From: JAATFS01 sp037145635
Lineage (GTDB): Bacteria; Pseudomonadota; Gammaproteobacteria; Xanthomonadales; Xanthomonadaceae
Direction of reading: 5' to 3'
Length of the DNA: 64,000 nucleotides
Assembly: GCA_037145635.1 (NCBI GenBank)
Contig: JBBCXB010000004.1
Span: 416,532 to 480,531, forward strand
The notes below the pieces were generated by a model that was not told the origin of the DNA, did not search any database, and saw only the letters and a list, made by a program, of their open reading frames with translations. Shown here piece after piece: positions 17,769 to 26,804 of this stretch (the stretch's first letter is position 1; each line of letters starts with the position of its first letter). A program made the position numbers and the translations under genes.

Positions 17769-20700
17769 ATGAAGCAGGTGCAGTTCGTTCCCAAGAAGAA
17801 GGTGCTCACTTCCGCGCTGCTGATGGTGCTCGGCGGCCCGGCCTGGGCGCAGGACGCCGCGCCGGCGGCCGATGCGCCGCCCGACGCCACCACGCTGGAT
17901 ACGGTGACGGTCACCGGCATCCGCGGCAGCCTGACCTCGTCGATGAACCTCAAGCGCGACGCGCAGGGCGTGGTCGACGGCATCGTCTCGGAGGATATCG
18001 GCAAGTTCCCCGACACCAACCTGGCCGAGTCGCTGCAGCGCATCAGCGGCGTGTCGATCGACCGCTCCAACGGCGAGGGCTCCAAGGTCACCGTGCGCGG
18101 CGTCGGTCCCGACTTCAACCTGGTGCTGCTCAACGGGCGGCAGATGCCGACCTCCAGCATCGCCGACACCGGCGCGTCCAGCTCGCGCGCATTCGATTTC
18201 GCCAACCTGGCGTCCGAGTCGATCTCGGCGGTCGAGGTCTACAAGACCACCCGCGCGAGCATCCCGACCGGCGGCATTGGCGCGACGATCAACATCAAGA
18301 CCGCGCGGCCGCTCGACACGCCCGGGCTGCGCGCCAACGTCGGCGTCAAGGGCGTTTGGGACACCTCGCGCGACAACGTCCCGCATTCGCTGCAGGGCGA
18401 TGCGGTGACCCCGGAGGTCTCCGGCATCTTCAGCAACACCTCGGCCGACGGCCGCTTCGGCATCGCCGTCAGCGGCAGCTACCAGGAGCGCGACTACGGC
18501 TTCAGCCAGGTCGCGGTCGGCAACGGCTGGAAGACCTTCCATGGCGACGAGAACAGCTGGGGCTCGATCCCGCTCCCGGGGGCCGCGGGCTCGGAGAACA
18601 TCGTCAACCGTCCCGGCCCGGACGACATCTACTCGGTGCCGCAGAACCTCAACTACAACGTCAACGGGGTCAAGCGCGAGCGCACCAACGGCCAGATGAC
18701 CCTGCAGTTCAAGCCGCTCGACAACGTGACCACGACGCTGGACTACACCTACTCGGAAAACAAGATCCAGACCCAGCGCAACGAGATGTCGGTCTGGTTC
18801 AACTTCGGCCCGTCGACCAGCGCCTGGACCAACGGCCCGGTGGCGGCGCCGGACTACTACTCCGAGATCATCCCGTTCACGCTGGACCCGTCGGGCCGCT
18901 ACGTCGGCAGCGACATGGCCTTCGGCGGCGGCAAGAGCGCCACCAAGAACGAGAACAAGTCGCTGGGCTTCAACGTCGAATGGGAGGTCAACGACAGCCT
19001 CAACATGGCGCTCGACTACCACGATTCCAGTGCCACCTCCGGGCCCAACAGCCCGTACGGGTCCAGCGGCGTGCTCGGCACCGCCGGCTTCTTCCGCGGC
19101 ACCACCTCGGCCAATTTCTCCGGCCGGTTCCCCACCCTCAACGTGCAGCTGCCGCCAGGCATGGAGCAGATCGACCCGTCCTACATGCAGGTGACCGGCT
19201 CGTCGTTCCGCAACAGCTACATGAAGTCGGAGATCAAGCAGCTGCAGGTGAGCGGCGATTTCCAGTTCGAGAACTACTCCAAGCTCGACTTCGGCGTGAG
19301 CAGCACCGAGGTCAACAACCGCTCGGCGTACTCGGTGGTCCAGCTCGATACCTGGGGCGGCGCCACCAGCCCGGACGACTACCCGGACGGGGTCTGGCAG
19401 CTCGACCACATGGGCCAGTACTTCGACCAGTTCAAGGGCCATGGCGATCCGGGCTTCACCGACGCCTTCTTCGTCTGGGACTTCGACACGGTGCGCCAGC
19501 TGGCACAGGACGCCTGGGTGCGCAACGGCGGCGACGCGGCGGACTATCGCGCGTCCAACGTGTTCACCACCGACCGCCGCACCACCGAGAAGTCCAAGAG
19601 CGCCTACCTGCAGTGGAGCAACACCTGGGACCTGGCGATGCCGGTCAACCTGGCGGTGGGCGTGCGCTACGAGAAGACCGACGTCACCTCGGCCGCCCTG
19701 GTGCCCAGCGCCACCGGCATCTCCTGGGGCTCGGCCAACGAACTGGCGATCCTCGAGGGCCCGGCCGAGTTCACCCGGCTCACCGGGGCCTACCACTACT
19801 GGCTGCCGAGCCTGGACTTCAGCGTCGACCTCAACGAATCGATGAAGCTGCGCGCCAGCTATGGCAAGACCATCGGCCGGCCCGGCTGGTCCGACATCCA
19901 GGGCGGGCAGACGCTCGATACGCTGGTGCGCGTGGACGGCGGCACCGGCGCCCAGGGCAATCCCGGCTTGCGGCCGCTGCTGTCGAACAACTACGACGTG
20001 TCCTTCGAGTGGTACTACGGCGAAGGCAGCTACGTGTCGGTCGGCTACTTCCGCAAGGACATCGACAACTACATCGGCACCACCCAGGTGGTGGGCACGC
20101 CGTTCGACCTGCACACGCCCGTCGGCGGCGCCTACTGGAACGAGGCCCTGGGGGCCGGCTGCGCCGGCACCGACGTGGTCTGCATCCGCAACTACATCCT
20201 CGACAACCACAACGGCGAAGGCGGGGTCACGCGCACCGGGGTGGACGGCACCGGCAACCGCACCGGCACCATCGTCGGCCAGCCCGGCGACCCGCTGGCC
20301 CAGTTCCGCATCAACACCCCGGCGAACCAGAAGTCGGCGAGCCTGGACGGCTGGGAATTCAACGTCCAGCACCTGTTCTGGGACAGCGGCTTCGGCGTGT
20401 CGGCGAACTACACCATCGTCGATTCCGGCCTGACCTACGACAACTACGTGATCGGCGAGCAGTTCGCGCTCGAGGGGCTCAGCGATTCGGCCAATGTCGT
20501 GGCGTTCTACGACAAGGGACCCTGGCAGGTGCGCGCGGCCTACAACTGGCGCGACAAGTTCCTGTCCGCGCGCTTCGACGGGTCCGGGCCCAACCCGAAC
20601 TACGTCGAGGCCTACGGCCAGCTCGACCTCAATATCAGCTACGCCGTCAGCGACCGGCTGACGCTGTCGCTGGAGGGCATCAACCTCACCGACGAGACCC

Positions 20701-20789
20701 AGCGCATCCATGGGCGCAACCGCAACCAGCTGCTGTACGCCACCCAGACCGGGCCACGCTACATGTTCGGTGTGCGCTACAAGTTCTGA
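17769..20789 (+). CDS. TonB-dependent receptor, carbohydrate type (second copy)
   Basis: 1,006 residues. Signal peptide MKQVQFVPKKKVLTSALLMV...AWAQ, then TLDTVTVTGIRGSL (TonB-box region), a plug with EDIGKFPDTNLAESLQRISG, VTVRGVGPDFNLVLLNGRQ and VYKTTRASIPTGGIGATINI, and a long barrel ending MFGVRYKF with the terminal Phe expected of outer-membrane barrels. GGGGAGGGAAG precedes the ATG. It heads an operon of halogenase, SapC, cupin and halogenase genes with gaps of 72, 13, -17 and 11 bases. Receptors in this arrangement in Xanthomonadales and Caulobacterales belong to carbohydrate-uptake loci. The nearby GH30 enzymes point to a beta-glucan-type substrate (inference). Confidence 0.93.
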   Translation: MKQVQFVPKKKVLTSALLMVLGGPAWAQDAAPAADAPPDATTLDTVTVTGIRGSLTSSMNLKRDAQGVVDGIVSEDIGKFPDTNLAESLQRISGVSIDRSNGEGSKVTVRGVGPDFNLVLLNGRQMPTSSIADTGASSSRAFDFANLASESISAVEVYKTTRASIPTGGIGATINIKTARPLDTPGLRANVGVKGVWDTSRDNVPHSLQGDAVTPEVSGIFSNTSADGRFGIAVSGSYQERDYGFSQVAVGNGWKTFHGDENSWGSIPLPGAAGSENIVNRPGPDDIYSVPQNLNYNVNGVKRERTNGQMTLQFKPLDNVTTTLDYTYSENKIQTQRNEMSVWFNFGPSTSAWTNGPVAAPDYYSEIIPFTLDPSGRYVGSDMAFGGGKSATKNENKSLGFNVEWEVNDSLNMALDYHDSSATSGPNSPYGSSGVLGTAGFFRGTTSANFSGRFPTLNVQLPPGMEQIDPSYMQVTGSSFRNSYMKSEIKQLQVSGDFQFENYSKLDFGVSSTEVNNRSAYSVVQLDTWGGATSPDDYPDGVWQLDHMGQYFDQFKGHGDPGFTDAFFVWDFDTVRQLAQDAWVRNGGDAADYRASNVFTTDRRTTEKSKSAYLQWSNTWDLAMPVNLAVGVRYEKTDVTSAALVPSATGISWGSANELAILEGPAEFTRLTGAYHYWLPSLDFSVDLNESMKLRASYGKTIGRPGWSDIQGGQTLDTLVRVDGGTGAQGNPGLRPLLSNNYDVSFEWYYGEGSYVSVGYFRKDIDNYIGTTQVVGTPFDLHTPVGGAYWNEALGAGCAGTDVVCIRNYILDNHNGEGGVTRTGVDGTGNRTGTIVGQPGDPLAQFRINTPANQKSASLDGWEFNVQHLFWDSGFGVSANYTIVDSGLTYDNYVIGEQFALEGLSDSANVVAFYDKGPWQVRAAYNWRDKFLSARFDGSGPNPNYVEAYGQLDLNISYAVSDRLTLSLEGINLTDETQRIHGRNRNQLLYATQTGPRYMFGVRYKF

Positions 20790-20861
20790 GCCGGTGTGCG
20801 GCCACGCGGCGCCTGCCCGCCGGCCCGGCGCCGTGTCCCCGCGCGGGCCGGAGCCACGCCG

Positions 20862-22415
20862 GTGAGCGAGGCGTTGCGCCACGTGGTGATCGTCGGGGGC
20901 GGCTCGGCCGGCTGGCTGACCGCCGCCGTCCTCGCCGCCGAGTACGCCAGCCACCGGCCGGACGGCTTGCGGGTGACCCTGGTCGAGTCGCCCGAGGTCG
21001 CCACGGTCGGCGTGGGCGAGGGCACCTGGCCGAGCCTGCGCGATACCCTGTACCGGATCGGCGTCGGCGAGAGCGATTTCGTGCGCGCCTGCGATGCCGC
21101 CTTCAAGCAGGGCTCGCGGTTCGTGGGCTGGCGCGAGGACCGTGCCGACGACCACTATCACCATCCGTTCGTGCTGCCGGAGGGCTACTTCGAGACCTCC
21201 CTGGTGGCCGGCTGGCGGCAGCACCGGCCGGCGGCCTTCGCCGCGCTGGCCAGCGTCCAGCCGCGGCTGAGCGCGGCGGGGAAGGGGCCCAAGGAGTTCG
21301 CCACGCCGGAGTACGCCGGCGTCGTCAACTACGCCTATCACCTGGACGCGGCCAAGTTCGGTGCCTTCCTGCGCGAGCACTGCGTCGCGCGGCTGGGCGT
21401 GGTGCACGTCGGCGACCACGTGGACGCTATCGAGACGCACGAGAACGGCGACATCGCCGGACTCCGCACGCGCGCGCACGGCACCCTCGCCGGCGACCTG
21501 TTCGTCGACTGCAGCGGCCTGCGCGCGTTGCTGCTGGGCCAGCATTACGGCATCGCGCTGGAGTCGTGCCGGGACGTGCTGTTCAACGACCGGGCGATCG
21601 CGGTGCAGTTGCCGTACGCCACCGCGCAGGCCCCGATCGCCTGCGACACCGTGGCCACCGCCCAGCGCAGCGGCTGGATCTGGGACATCGGCCTGCAGCA
21701 CCGGCGCGGGGTAGGGCACGTGTATTCCAGCGTCCATGGCGACGCCGCCGGGGCCGAGCAGGCCCTGCGCCGCTACGTGGCGGCGACCGGTTCGGACCCG
21801 GACCAGATCACCCAGCTGCACCGGGTCGATTTCCAGCCCGGCTACCGCCGCACCGCCTGGCACCGCAACTGCGTGGCCATCGGCCTGTCCAGCGGCTTCG
21901 TCGAACCGCTGGAGGCCTCGTCGCTGGTCATGGTGGAGCTCGCCGCGGCGATGCTGCGCGACCAGCTGCCGGCCACGCGCAGCGCCATGGACGCGGCCGC
22001 CCGGCGCTTCAACCAGAGCTTCGCCTACCGCTGGGAACGCATCGTCGATTTCCTGAAACTGCACTACGTGCTCAGCCGCCGCGACGACTCGGACTACTGG
22101 CGCGACCACCGTCGTGCCGACACCCGCTCCGCGCGGCTGAGCGAACTGCTGCAGCGCTGGCGGCAGCGGCCGCCGTCGCGCCATGATTTCCCGCAGATCG
22201 AGGAGATCTTTCCGTCGGCCAGCTATCAGTACATCCTCTATGGCATGGACTTCGTGCCGGAGCCCTCGCCCTGGCCGCGGCGCAGCGACGATGTCCGCCG
22301 TGCCGAGGCCTGCTTCCGCCAGGCCGACGCGCGTGCCCGGCAGATGCTGGAGGCGCTGCCCGGCCACCGCGAGCTGCTCGACCATGTCCGCACCCGCGGC
22401 CTGCCCAGACGCTAG
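20862..22415 (+). CDS. Flavin-dependent tryptophan halogenase family protein (first copy)
   Basis: 517 residues. FAD-binding GGGSAGW (12-18), second flavin motif VGVGEGTWP (49-57), the halogenase lysine K82 (DAAFKQGS), WIWDI at 272-276, and the glutamate in GFVEPLEASS are all present, so the catalytic pair Lys/Glu of PrnA-type enzymes is kept. The usual WxWxIP motif ends in Gly instead of Pro. A GTG start is chosen because it has CGGAG eight bases upstream and begins just before the flavin fold; the upstream extension is Arg/Pro-rich. Family members halogenate indoles using FADH2 and HOCl channelled to the lysine. Which substrate is used here, and why the gene sits behind a sugar receptor, is unknown. 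No partner flavin reductase is nearby. Confidence 0.9.
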   Translation: MSEALRHVVIVGGGSAGWLTAAVLAAEYASHRPDGLRVTLVESPEVATVGVGEGTWPSLRDTLYRIGVGESDFVRACDAAFKQGSRFVGWREDRADDHYHHPFVLPEGYFETSLVAGWRQHRPAAFAALASVQPRLSAAGKGPKEFATPEYAGVVNYAYHLDAAKFGAFLREHCVARLGVVHVGDHVDAIETHENGDIAGLRTRAHGTLAGDLFVDCSGLRALLLGQHYGIALESCRDVLFNDRAIAVQLPYATAQAPIACDTVATAQRSGWIWDIGLQHRRGVGHVYSSVHGDAAGAEQALRRYVAATGSDPDQITQLHRVDFQPGYRRTAWHRNCVAIGLSSGFVEPLEASSLVMVELAAAMLRDQLPATRSAMDAAARRFNQSFAYRWERIVDFLKLHYVLSRRDDSDYWRDHRRADTRSARLSELLQRWRQRPPSRHDFPQIEEIFPSASYQYILYGMDFVPEPSPWPRRSDDVRRAEACFRQADARARQMLEALPGHRELLDHVRTRGLPRR

Positions 22416-22428
22416 GACCTTCGCTTCC

Positions 22429-23136
22429 ATGACCCGGCACGTGCAACTGAACAACCTCAACCATGCCGCGCTGCGCATCGACACGCGCCGCCACGCCGCG
22501 CTCGGCGACGCGGTGATGTCCGCGCTCACGTTTCCGGCGGAATTCCGCAACGTGCAGGCGCATTACCCGATCGTGTTCGGCCGCGGCCGGGCCGGAGAAC
22601 TGCAGCCGCTGGCGTTGTTCGGCTTCGCCGAGGGCCAGAACCTGTTCCTGGACGAGCACGGCTGGGACGCCAGCTACCTGCCGCTGGCGGTCGAACGCCA
22701 GCCGTTCCTGGTCGGCGTCGACGGCGAGGCGCGCATGCTGCACCTGGACCTGGACAGCCCCCGGGTCGGCACCGACGCAGGCGAGCCGCTGTTCCTGCAG
22801 TACGGCGGCACCACCGCGTTCCTGGAGCGCATCACCTCGGTGCTGGCGACGCTCGATTCCGGCCTCGCCGCCACGCCGGCCTTCGTGGCAAGGCTGCAGG
22901 AGCACGCCTTGCTGGAATCGTTCGTGCTGGACGTAGAGCTGGACCATGGCGCGCAACATCGCCTGGCCGGCTTCCACACCATCGACGAGGATCGCCTGCG
23001 CGCGCTCGATGCCGATGCCTTGTGGCAGCTGCACCAGGCCGGCTGGCTGGAGCCGATCTACATGGTGGTCGCCTCGATGTCGAACTTCCGGGCCCTGATC
23101 GAACGGATGAACCGCCGCCATGCCGCCGGGCGCTGA
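22429..23136 (+). CDS. SapC-family protein
   Basis: 235 residues, recognised from the SapC-family pattern: an N-terminal 'NHAALRI' segment, FPAEFRNVQAHYPIVFGR, EGQNLFLDEHGWDASYLPLAVERQPF, and LHLDLDSPRV. There is no signal peptide or transmembrane segment. The family is named after a Campylobacter S-layer-related locus, but its function in proteobacterial sugar-uptake loci is not known. It starts 13 bases after the halogenase and its end overlaps the cupin gene by 17 bases, so the three are surely co-transcribed. The ribosome-binding site is weak (AGGA about ten bases upstream). Confidence 0.85.
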   Translation: MTRHVQLNNLNHAALRIDTRRHAALGDAVMSALTFPAEFRNVQAHYPIVFGRGRAGELQPLALFGFAEGQNLFLDEHGWDASYLPLAVERQPFLVGVDGEARMLHLDLDSPRVGTDAGEPLFLQYGGTTAFLERITSVLATLDSGLAATPAFVARLQEHALLESFVLDVELDHGAQHRLAGFHTIDEDRLRALDADALWQLHQAGWLEPIYMVVASMSNFRALIERMNRRHAAGR

Positions 23137-24136
23137 ACCCGTCCGCGAGATCCAGGGCGCCGACCCGCGGGCGCTGCCCGACGCCGTGCTGCAGTCCACC
23201 CGGCCGCTGGTGCTGCGCGGCGTGGTGGCGGACTGGCCGCTGGTGCGTGCCGCGCAGGCCTCGCCCCGGTCCGCGGTGGACTACCTGCGCCGGTTCGCGC
23301 GGGGCGACGCGCCGGTGCCGGTGATGGTGGGCGCGCCGTCGATCGATGGCCGCCTGTTCTACAACGACGACCTGAGCGGCTTCAACTTCCACACCGAGCG
23401 GCCACCGCTGGCGGCCGTATTCGATGCCCTGCTCAAACACCTGGACGATGCCCGGCCGCCGATGCTCTACATGGGCTCGGCCACCGTCGACACCTTCCTG
23501 CCGGGCCTGCGCGGCGAGAACGACGTCGCGCTCGGCGACCGCCAGGCGCTGTTCAGCGTCTGGGTCGGCAACCGCACCCGCATCGCCGCGCACCAGGACG
23601 TGCCCGACAACCTGGCCTGCGTCGCCGCCGGCCGCCGCCGCTTCACCCTGTTCCCGCCCGGGCAACTGGCCAACCTCTACATCGGGCCGCTGGATTTCAC
23701 GCCGGCCGGGCAGGCGGTGAGCCTGGTCGATTTCGCCGCGCCGGACCTGGCGCGGTTCCCGCGTTTCGCCGAGGCGATGCGGCATGCCCAGGTGGCCGAA
23801 CTGGCGCCGGGCGACGCACTGTTCATCCCGAGCCTGTGGTGGCACCACATCGAAGCGCTGGAAGGCTTCAACGTGCTGCTGAACTACTGGTGGCGGCGCA
23901 CGCCCGACTACATGGATTCGCCGATGAACGCGTTGATGCTCGCGCTGATGAGCGTGCGCGACCTGCCGCCCGAGCAGCGCGCCGCCTGGCAGGAGGCGTT
24001 CCGCCACTACGTCTTCGAACCCGACGCGGCCACCGCCGAGCACATTCCGCCCGCAGCTCGCAGGGTGCTGGGACCCATGACGCCGGAGCACGCACGCGAC
24101 CTGCGGGCGCGCCTGCTCAAACGACTGAACCGCTGA
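23120..24136 (+). CDS. Cupin-like/JmjC-type dioxygenase-fold protein
   Basis: 338 residues with the cupin_8/JmjC-like fold: RPLVLRGVVADWP near the start, the iron-type HxD (H158-Q-D160 in AAHQDVPDN), a basic FTLFPP segment, and the distal histidine in GDALFIPSLWWHHIEAL (H242/H243). These suggest an Fe(II)/2-oxoglutarate-dependent hydroxylase, although some relatives are catalytically silent. It overlaps the sapC-like gene and ends 11 bases before the second halogenase. In other carbohydrate TonB loci this family recurs beside SapC and halogenase genes. A role in modifying a sugar ligand, an indole or a surface protein would all be inference. Confidence 0.85.
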   Translation: MPPGAEPVREIQGADPRALPDAVLQSTRPLVLRGVVADWPLVRAAQASPRSAVDYLRRFARGDAPVPVMVGAPSIDGRLFYNDDLSGFNFHTERPPLAAVFDALLKHLDDARPPMLYMGSATVDTFLPGLRGENDVALGDRQALFSVWVGNRTRIAAHQDVPDNLACVAAGRRRFTLFPPGQLANLYIGPLDFTPAGQAVSLVDFAAPDLARFPRFAEAMRHAQVAELAPGDALFIPSLWWHHIEALEGFNVLLNYWWRRTPDYMDSPMNALMLALMSVRDLPPEQRAAWQEAFRHYVFEPDAATAEHIPPAARRVLGPMTPEHARDLRARLLKRLNR

Positions 24137-24147
24137 GGAGCCTTGCC

Positions 24148-25659
24148 ATGAGCCAGCCCGATCCCACGCCCGTGCCCGAGCGCCCGGTCCGGCGCGTCGT
24201 CATCGCCGGCGGCGGCACCGCCGGCTGGATGGCCGCCGCCGCGCTGTCCAAGGTGATGGGCAAGCTGCTCGACATCACCCTGGTCGAGTCCGAGGAGATC
24301 GGCACGATCGGGGTGGGCGAGGCCACCATCCCCACGCTGGTGACCTTCCACCGCCTGCTCGAGATCAACGAGCAGGAATTCATGGCCGCCACCCAGGCCA
24401 CGATCAAGCTGGGCATCTCGTTCGAGCACTGGCGCGAGCGGGGCCAGCAGTACATCCACTCCTTCGGCAACACCGGCAAGGACCACTGGACGGCCGGCTT
24501 CCAGCATTTCTGGCTGAAAGGTCGGGCCCGCCAGCTGGCCGGCGACTACAGCGAGTACTGCCTGGAATCGCGCGCCGCCCACGAGGGGCGCTTCGCGCAC
24601 CTGCCCAACGGCGGCATCAACTACGCCTTCCATCTCGACGCCGGCCGCTATGCGCAGTACCTGCGCCGCTTCAGCGAAGGCTTCGGCGTGCGGCGGGTCG
24701 AGGGCAAGATCGCCGAGGTGGTCGCCGATCCCGCGTCCGGCTACCTCACCGCGCTGCGCCTGGAATCGGGCGACCTCATCCAAGGCGACCTGTTCATCGA
24801 CTGCACCGGCTTCCGCGCCCTGCTGATTGGCCAGGCGCTGGGCATCGGCTTCGAGGACTGGTCGCACTGGCTGTTCAACGACCGCGCCCTGGCGGTGCAG
24901 ACCACCTCGGTGCGCGACGCGGTGCCGTACACCCGCGCGATCGCCGGCAGCGCCGGTTGGCAGTGGCGCATCCCGCTGCAGCATCGCGTCGGCAACGGCA
25001 TCGTGTACGCCAGCCGCCATCTCGACGACGACGAGGCCCGGCAGCAGCTCGAATCCACGCTGGAAGGCGAGCCCATCACCGCGCCACGCCCGATCCGGTT
25101 CCTGCCGGGCCGCCGCCTGCAGTGCTGGCACAAGAACGTCGTCGCCCTGGGCCTGGCGGGCAGCTTCATCGAACCGCTTGAATCGACCACCATCCATCTG
25201 ATCCAGCGCGGCATCACCCGGCTGATGCAGACCTTCCCGCAGGTGATCCGGCAGTCGGACATCGACGAGTACAACGAGCAGATCGACAACGAGATCCAGC
25301 ACGTGCGCGACTTCGTGATCCTGCACTTCCACGCCACCCACCGCCAGGACACCCCGTACTGGCGCGCCTGCCGGGAAATGCAGGTGCCCGCCACCCTGCA
25401 GCACCGCATCGACCTGTTCCGCGAGACCGGCCGCGTGTTTCGCGTGCCGAACGAACTGTTCGCCGAGAACTCCTGGATCCAGGTGATGCTGGGGCAGGGC
25501 ATCGAGCCGCAGCAGCACCACCCAGTGGCCGACCTGATGGGCGACCCGGAGCTGTCGCATTTCCTGGGCGGCATCCGCACCCATGTCGAACGGACCGTCG
25601 CGCGGCTGCCCCGGCACCAGGCGTATCTGGAGAGCTATTGCCCGGGCGGGCGCGTCTGA
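24148..25659 (+). CDS. Flavin-dependent tryptophan halogenase family protein (second copy)
   Basis: 503 residues, paralogous to the first halogenase. It has GGGTAGW (21-27), IGVGEATIPT, K87 in ATIKLGISF, a complete WxWxIP (W271-Q-W273-R-I-P) and GSFIEPLESTT with the catalytic Glu. All residues needed for halogenation are therefore present. GAGGAG lies seven bases before the ATG. It is the last gene of the receptor operon; only a weak hairpin (around 25670-25683) follows. The two copies are diverged, so they probably have different substrates or act in sequence rather than being redundant. The 170 bases that follow hold no gene. Confidence 0.93.
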   Translation: MSQPDPTPVPERPVRRVVIAGGGTAGWMAAAALSKVMGKLLDITLVESEEIGTIGVGEATIPTLVTFHRLLEINEQEFMAATQATIKLGISFEHWRERGQQYIHSFGNTGKDHWTAGFQHFWLKGRARQLAGDYSEYCLESRAAHEGRFAHLPNGGINYAFHLDAGRYAQYLRRFSEGFGVRRVEGKIAEVVADPASGYLTALRLESGDLIQGDLFIDCTGFRALLIGQALGIGFEDWSHWLFNDRALAVQTTSVRDAVPYTRAIAGSAGWQWRIPLQHRVGNGIVYASRHLDDDEARQQLESTLEGEPITAPRPIRFLPGRRLQCWHKNVVALGLAGSFIEPLESTTIHLIQRGITRLMQTFPQVIRQSDIDEYNEQIDNEIQHVRDFVILHFHATHRQDTPYWRACREMQVPATLQHRIDLFRETGRVFRVPNELFAENSWIQVMLGQGIEPQQHHPVADLMGDPELSHFLGGIRTHVERTVARLPRHQAYLESYCPGGRV

Positions 25660-25830
25660 GCATGGGGGGACGCCCGCCGGCGTTTGCCTGAGCGATGACC
25701 GATCGGCCTGGAGCTTCTTGATCGGGCGCAGCGCATGCCCGGGCCGCGTCGGCGGGTCGGCACGCTGCGCCGTCGGTCGCCATGGAACTGGGACGGCCGG
25801 GGATCGCGGCGGCATCGACCGGCACGACGG

Positions 25831-26457
25831 TCATCGCGCCTGGCATGTCTCCAGCGCCTTCATGACGATCGCCTTGGCCCATTCCGGGACGTGCCCGAAC
25901 TCCTCGATGGACCGGGGGTGGTGGAGGCCGGCGCGGTCCATCTCCAGCACCAGCAGCGGCGAGGCCTGGCCGTCCGCGCCCGCCGGAGCGCTGTTGTCGT
26001 AGACGTGCAGGGTGGCCAGGTGCGGGATCAGCTCGATCAGATTGGCGCGCGAAGTGTCGTAGCGCTGCCGGATCCTGGCCTCGGGGATGTCATGCCCCCC
26101 GCGGGCGACCCGGGCCGCCACGCGCTCCAGATGGAGCTCCACGCCGGCCAGACCGCAGAACCAGATCGTCACCTCATGCCGGGCGCAGGCCTGGCGGAGC
26201 AGGGCAGGCAGGGTATGTGCCCCCAGGGTGGTCTCGAAGGCATAGTCGGAACCGTCCGCAATGGCCCGTTCGAGCCGTCGCCGGCCTTCCTGCCACGCCG
26301 TCGCATTGGCGGCGTCGAGCGGCCAACCCTGCTGCACCAACGCGCGGGTGAAGGCGTCCGGGTTGAACCAGGTGGCCCCGTCCTCCTTCAGCATCGCGCC
26401 CAGCAACGAACTCTTGCCGGCGCCATTGACGCCGGCCAGCACCAGGATGCGTCCCAC
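25831..26457 (-). CDS. Zeta-toxin-family kinase (toxin of a type II toxin-antitoxin pair)
   Basis: 208 residues from a GTG two bases after the antitoxin stop; starting later would lose the P-loop. It has Walker A GVNGAGKSS (9-17), the substrate-binding FNPDAF (D34), AFETTL (E75) and RGGHDIPEARIRQRY, a set typical of zeta-toxin-like kinases. Classical members phosphorylate UDP-N-acetylglucosamine and so block wall synthesis; related chromosomal forms may use other substrates. The antitoxin lies directly upstream in the same operon but is Phd-like, not the epsilon antitoxin of the Gram-positive zeta systems. The gene faces the halogenase operon tail to tail. Confidence 0.85.
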   Translation of the reverse strand: MGRILVLAGVNGAGKSSLLGAMLKEDGATWFNPDAFTRALVQQGWPLDAANATAWQEGRRRLERAIADGSDYAFETTLGAHTLPALLRQACARHEVTIWFCGLAGVELHLERVAARVARGGHDIPEARIRQRYDTSRANLIELIPHLATLHVYDNSAPAGADGQASPLLVLEMDRAGLHHPRSIEEFGHVPEWAKAIVMKALETCQAR

Positions 26458-26459
26458 CG

Positions 26460-26804
26460 CTAAAGCGGCTCGCCGAGCACGATCTTCCGGCCACGCCGGG
26501 CCGGGCGACTCAAGGCCTGGCTCAGACCCGGGCCGTCCCGCAGCGAAGCCAGGTGTTCGTCGAACCGGGCCTGCAGGTCCTTCAGCGACTGCGCCCGCGC
26601 CAGCGCGGTCGACGCCGTGTTCGCCTCGGCCACCAGGCGGCGGTACTGCTCGGCATCCACGACCACGGCTTCGGGATGGTTGTGGTTGGTGACCACCACT
26701 GCGCCATTGGCCCGGACCTTGCGCATCAGGCCGGGCCAACCCTTGGCCTTGATGTCGCTGGCCGGCGCCTTTTCCAGATCGAGGAAGTCCACGTGCAGCC
26801 CCAT
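26460..26804 (-). CDS. Phd/YefM-type antitoxin
   Basis: 114 residues. The N-terminal part (DIKAKGWPGLMRKVRANGAVVVTNHNHPEAVVVDAEQYRRL, quoted in pieces: KGWPGLMRKV, AVVVTNHNHP, EAVVVDAEQY) matches the Phd/YefM fold, in which a DNA-binding N-terminus autorepresses the operon. The C-terminal half is helical and charged and would bind the toxin. It ends two bases before the toxin GTG. The ribosome-binding site is poor. The palindrome at 26957-26972 could be its operator but is about 150 bases upstream of the ATG. Confidence 0.8.
   Translation of the reverse strand: MGLHVDFLDLEKAPASDIKAKGWPGLMRKVRANGAVVVTNHNHPEAVVVDAEQYRRLVAEANTASTALARAQSLKDLQARFDEHLASLRDGPGLSQALSRPARRGRKIVLGEPL

Noticed and set aside
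17142..22550. 1,802-codon antisense frame over the receptor/halogenase operon
   Set aside because: Same cause; low-complexity composition and no start signal, while the plus-strand genes have clear motifs and ribosome-binding sites.
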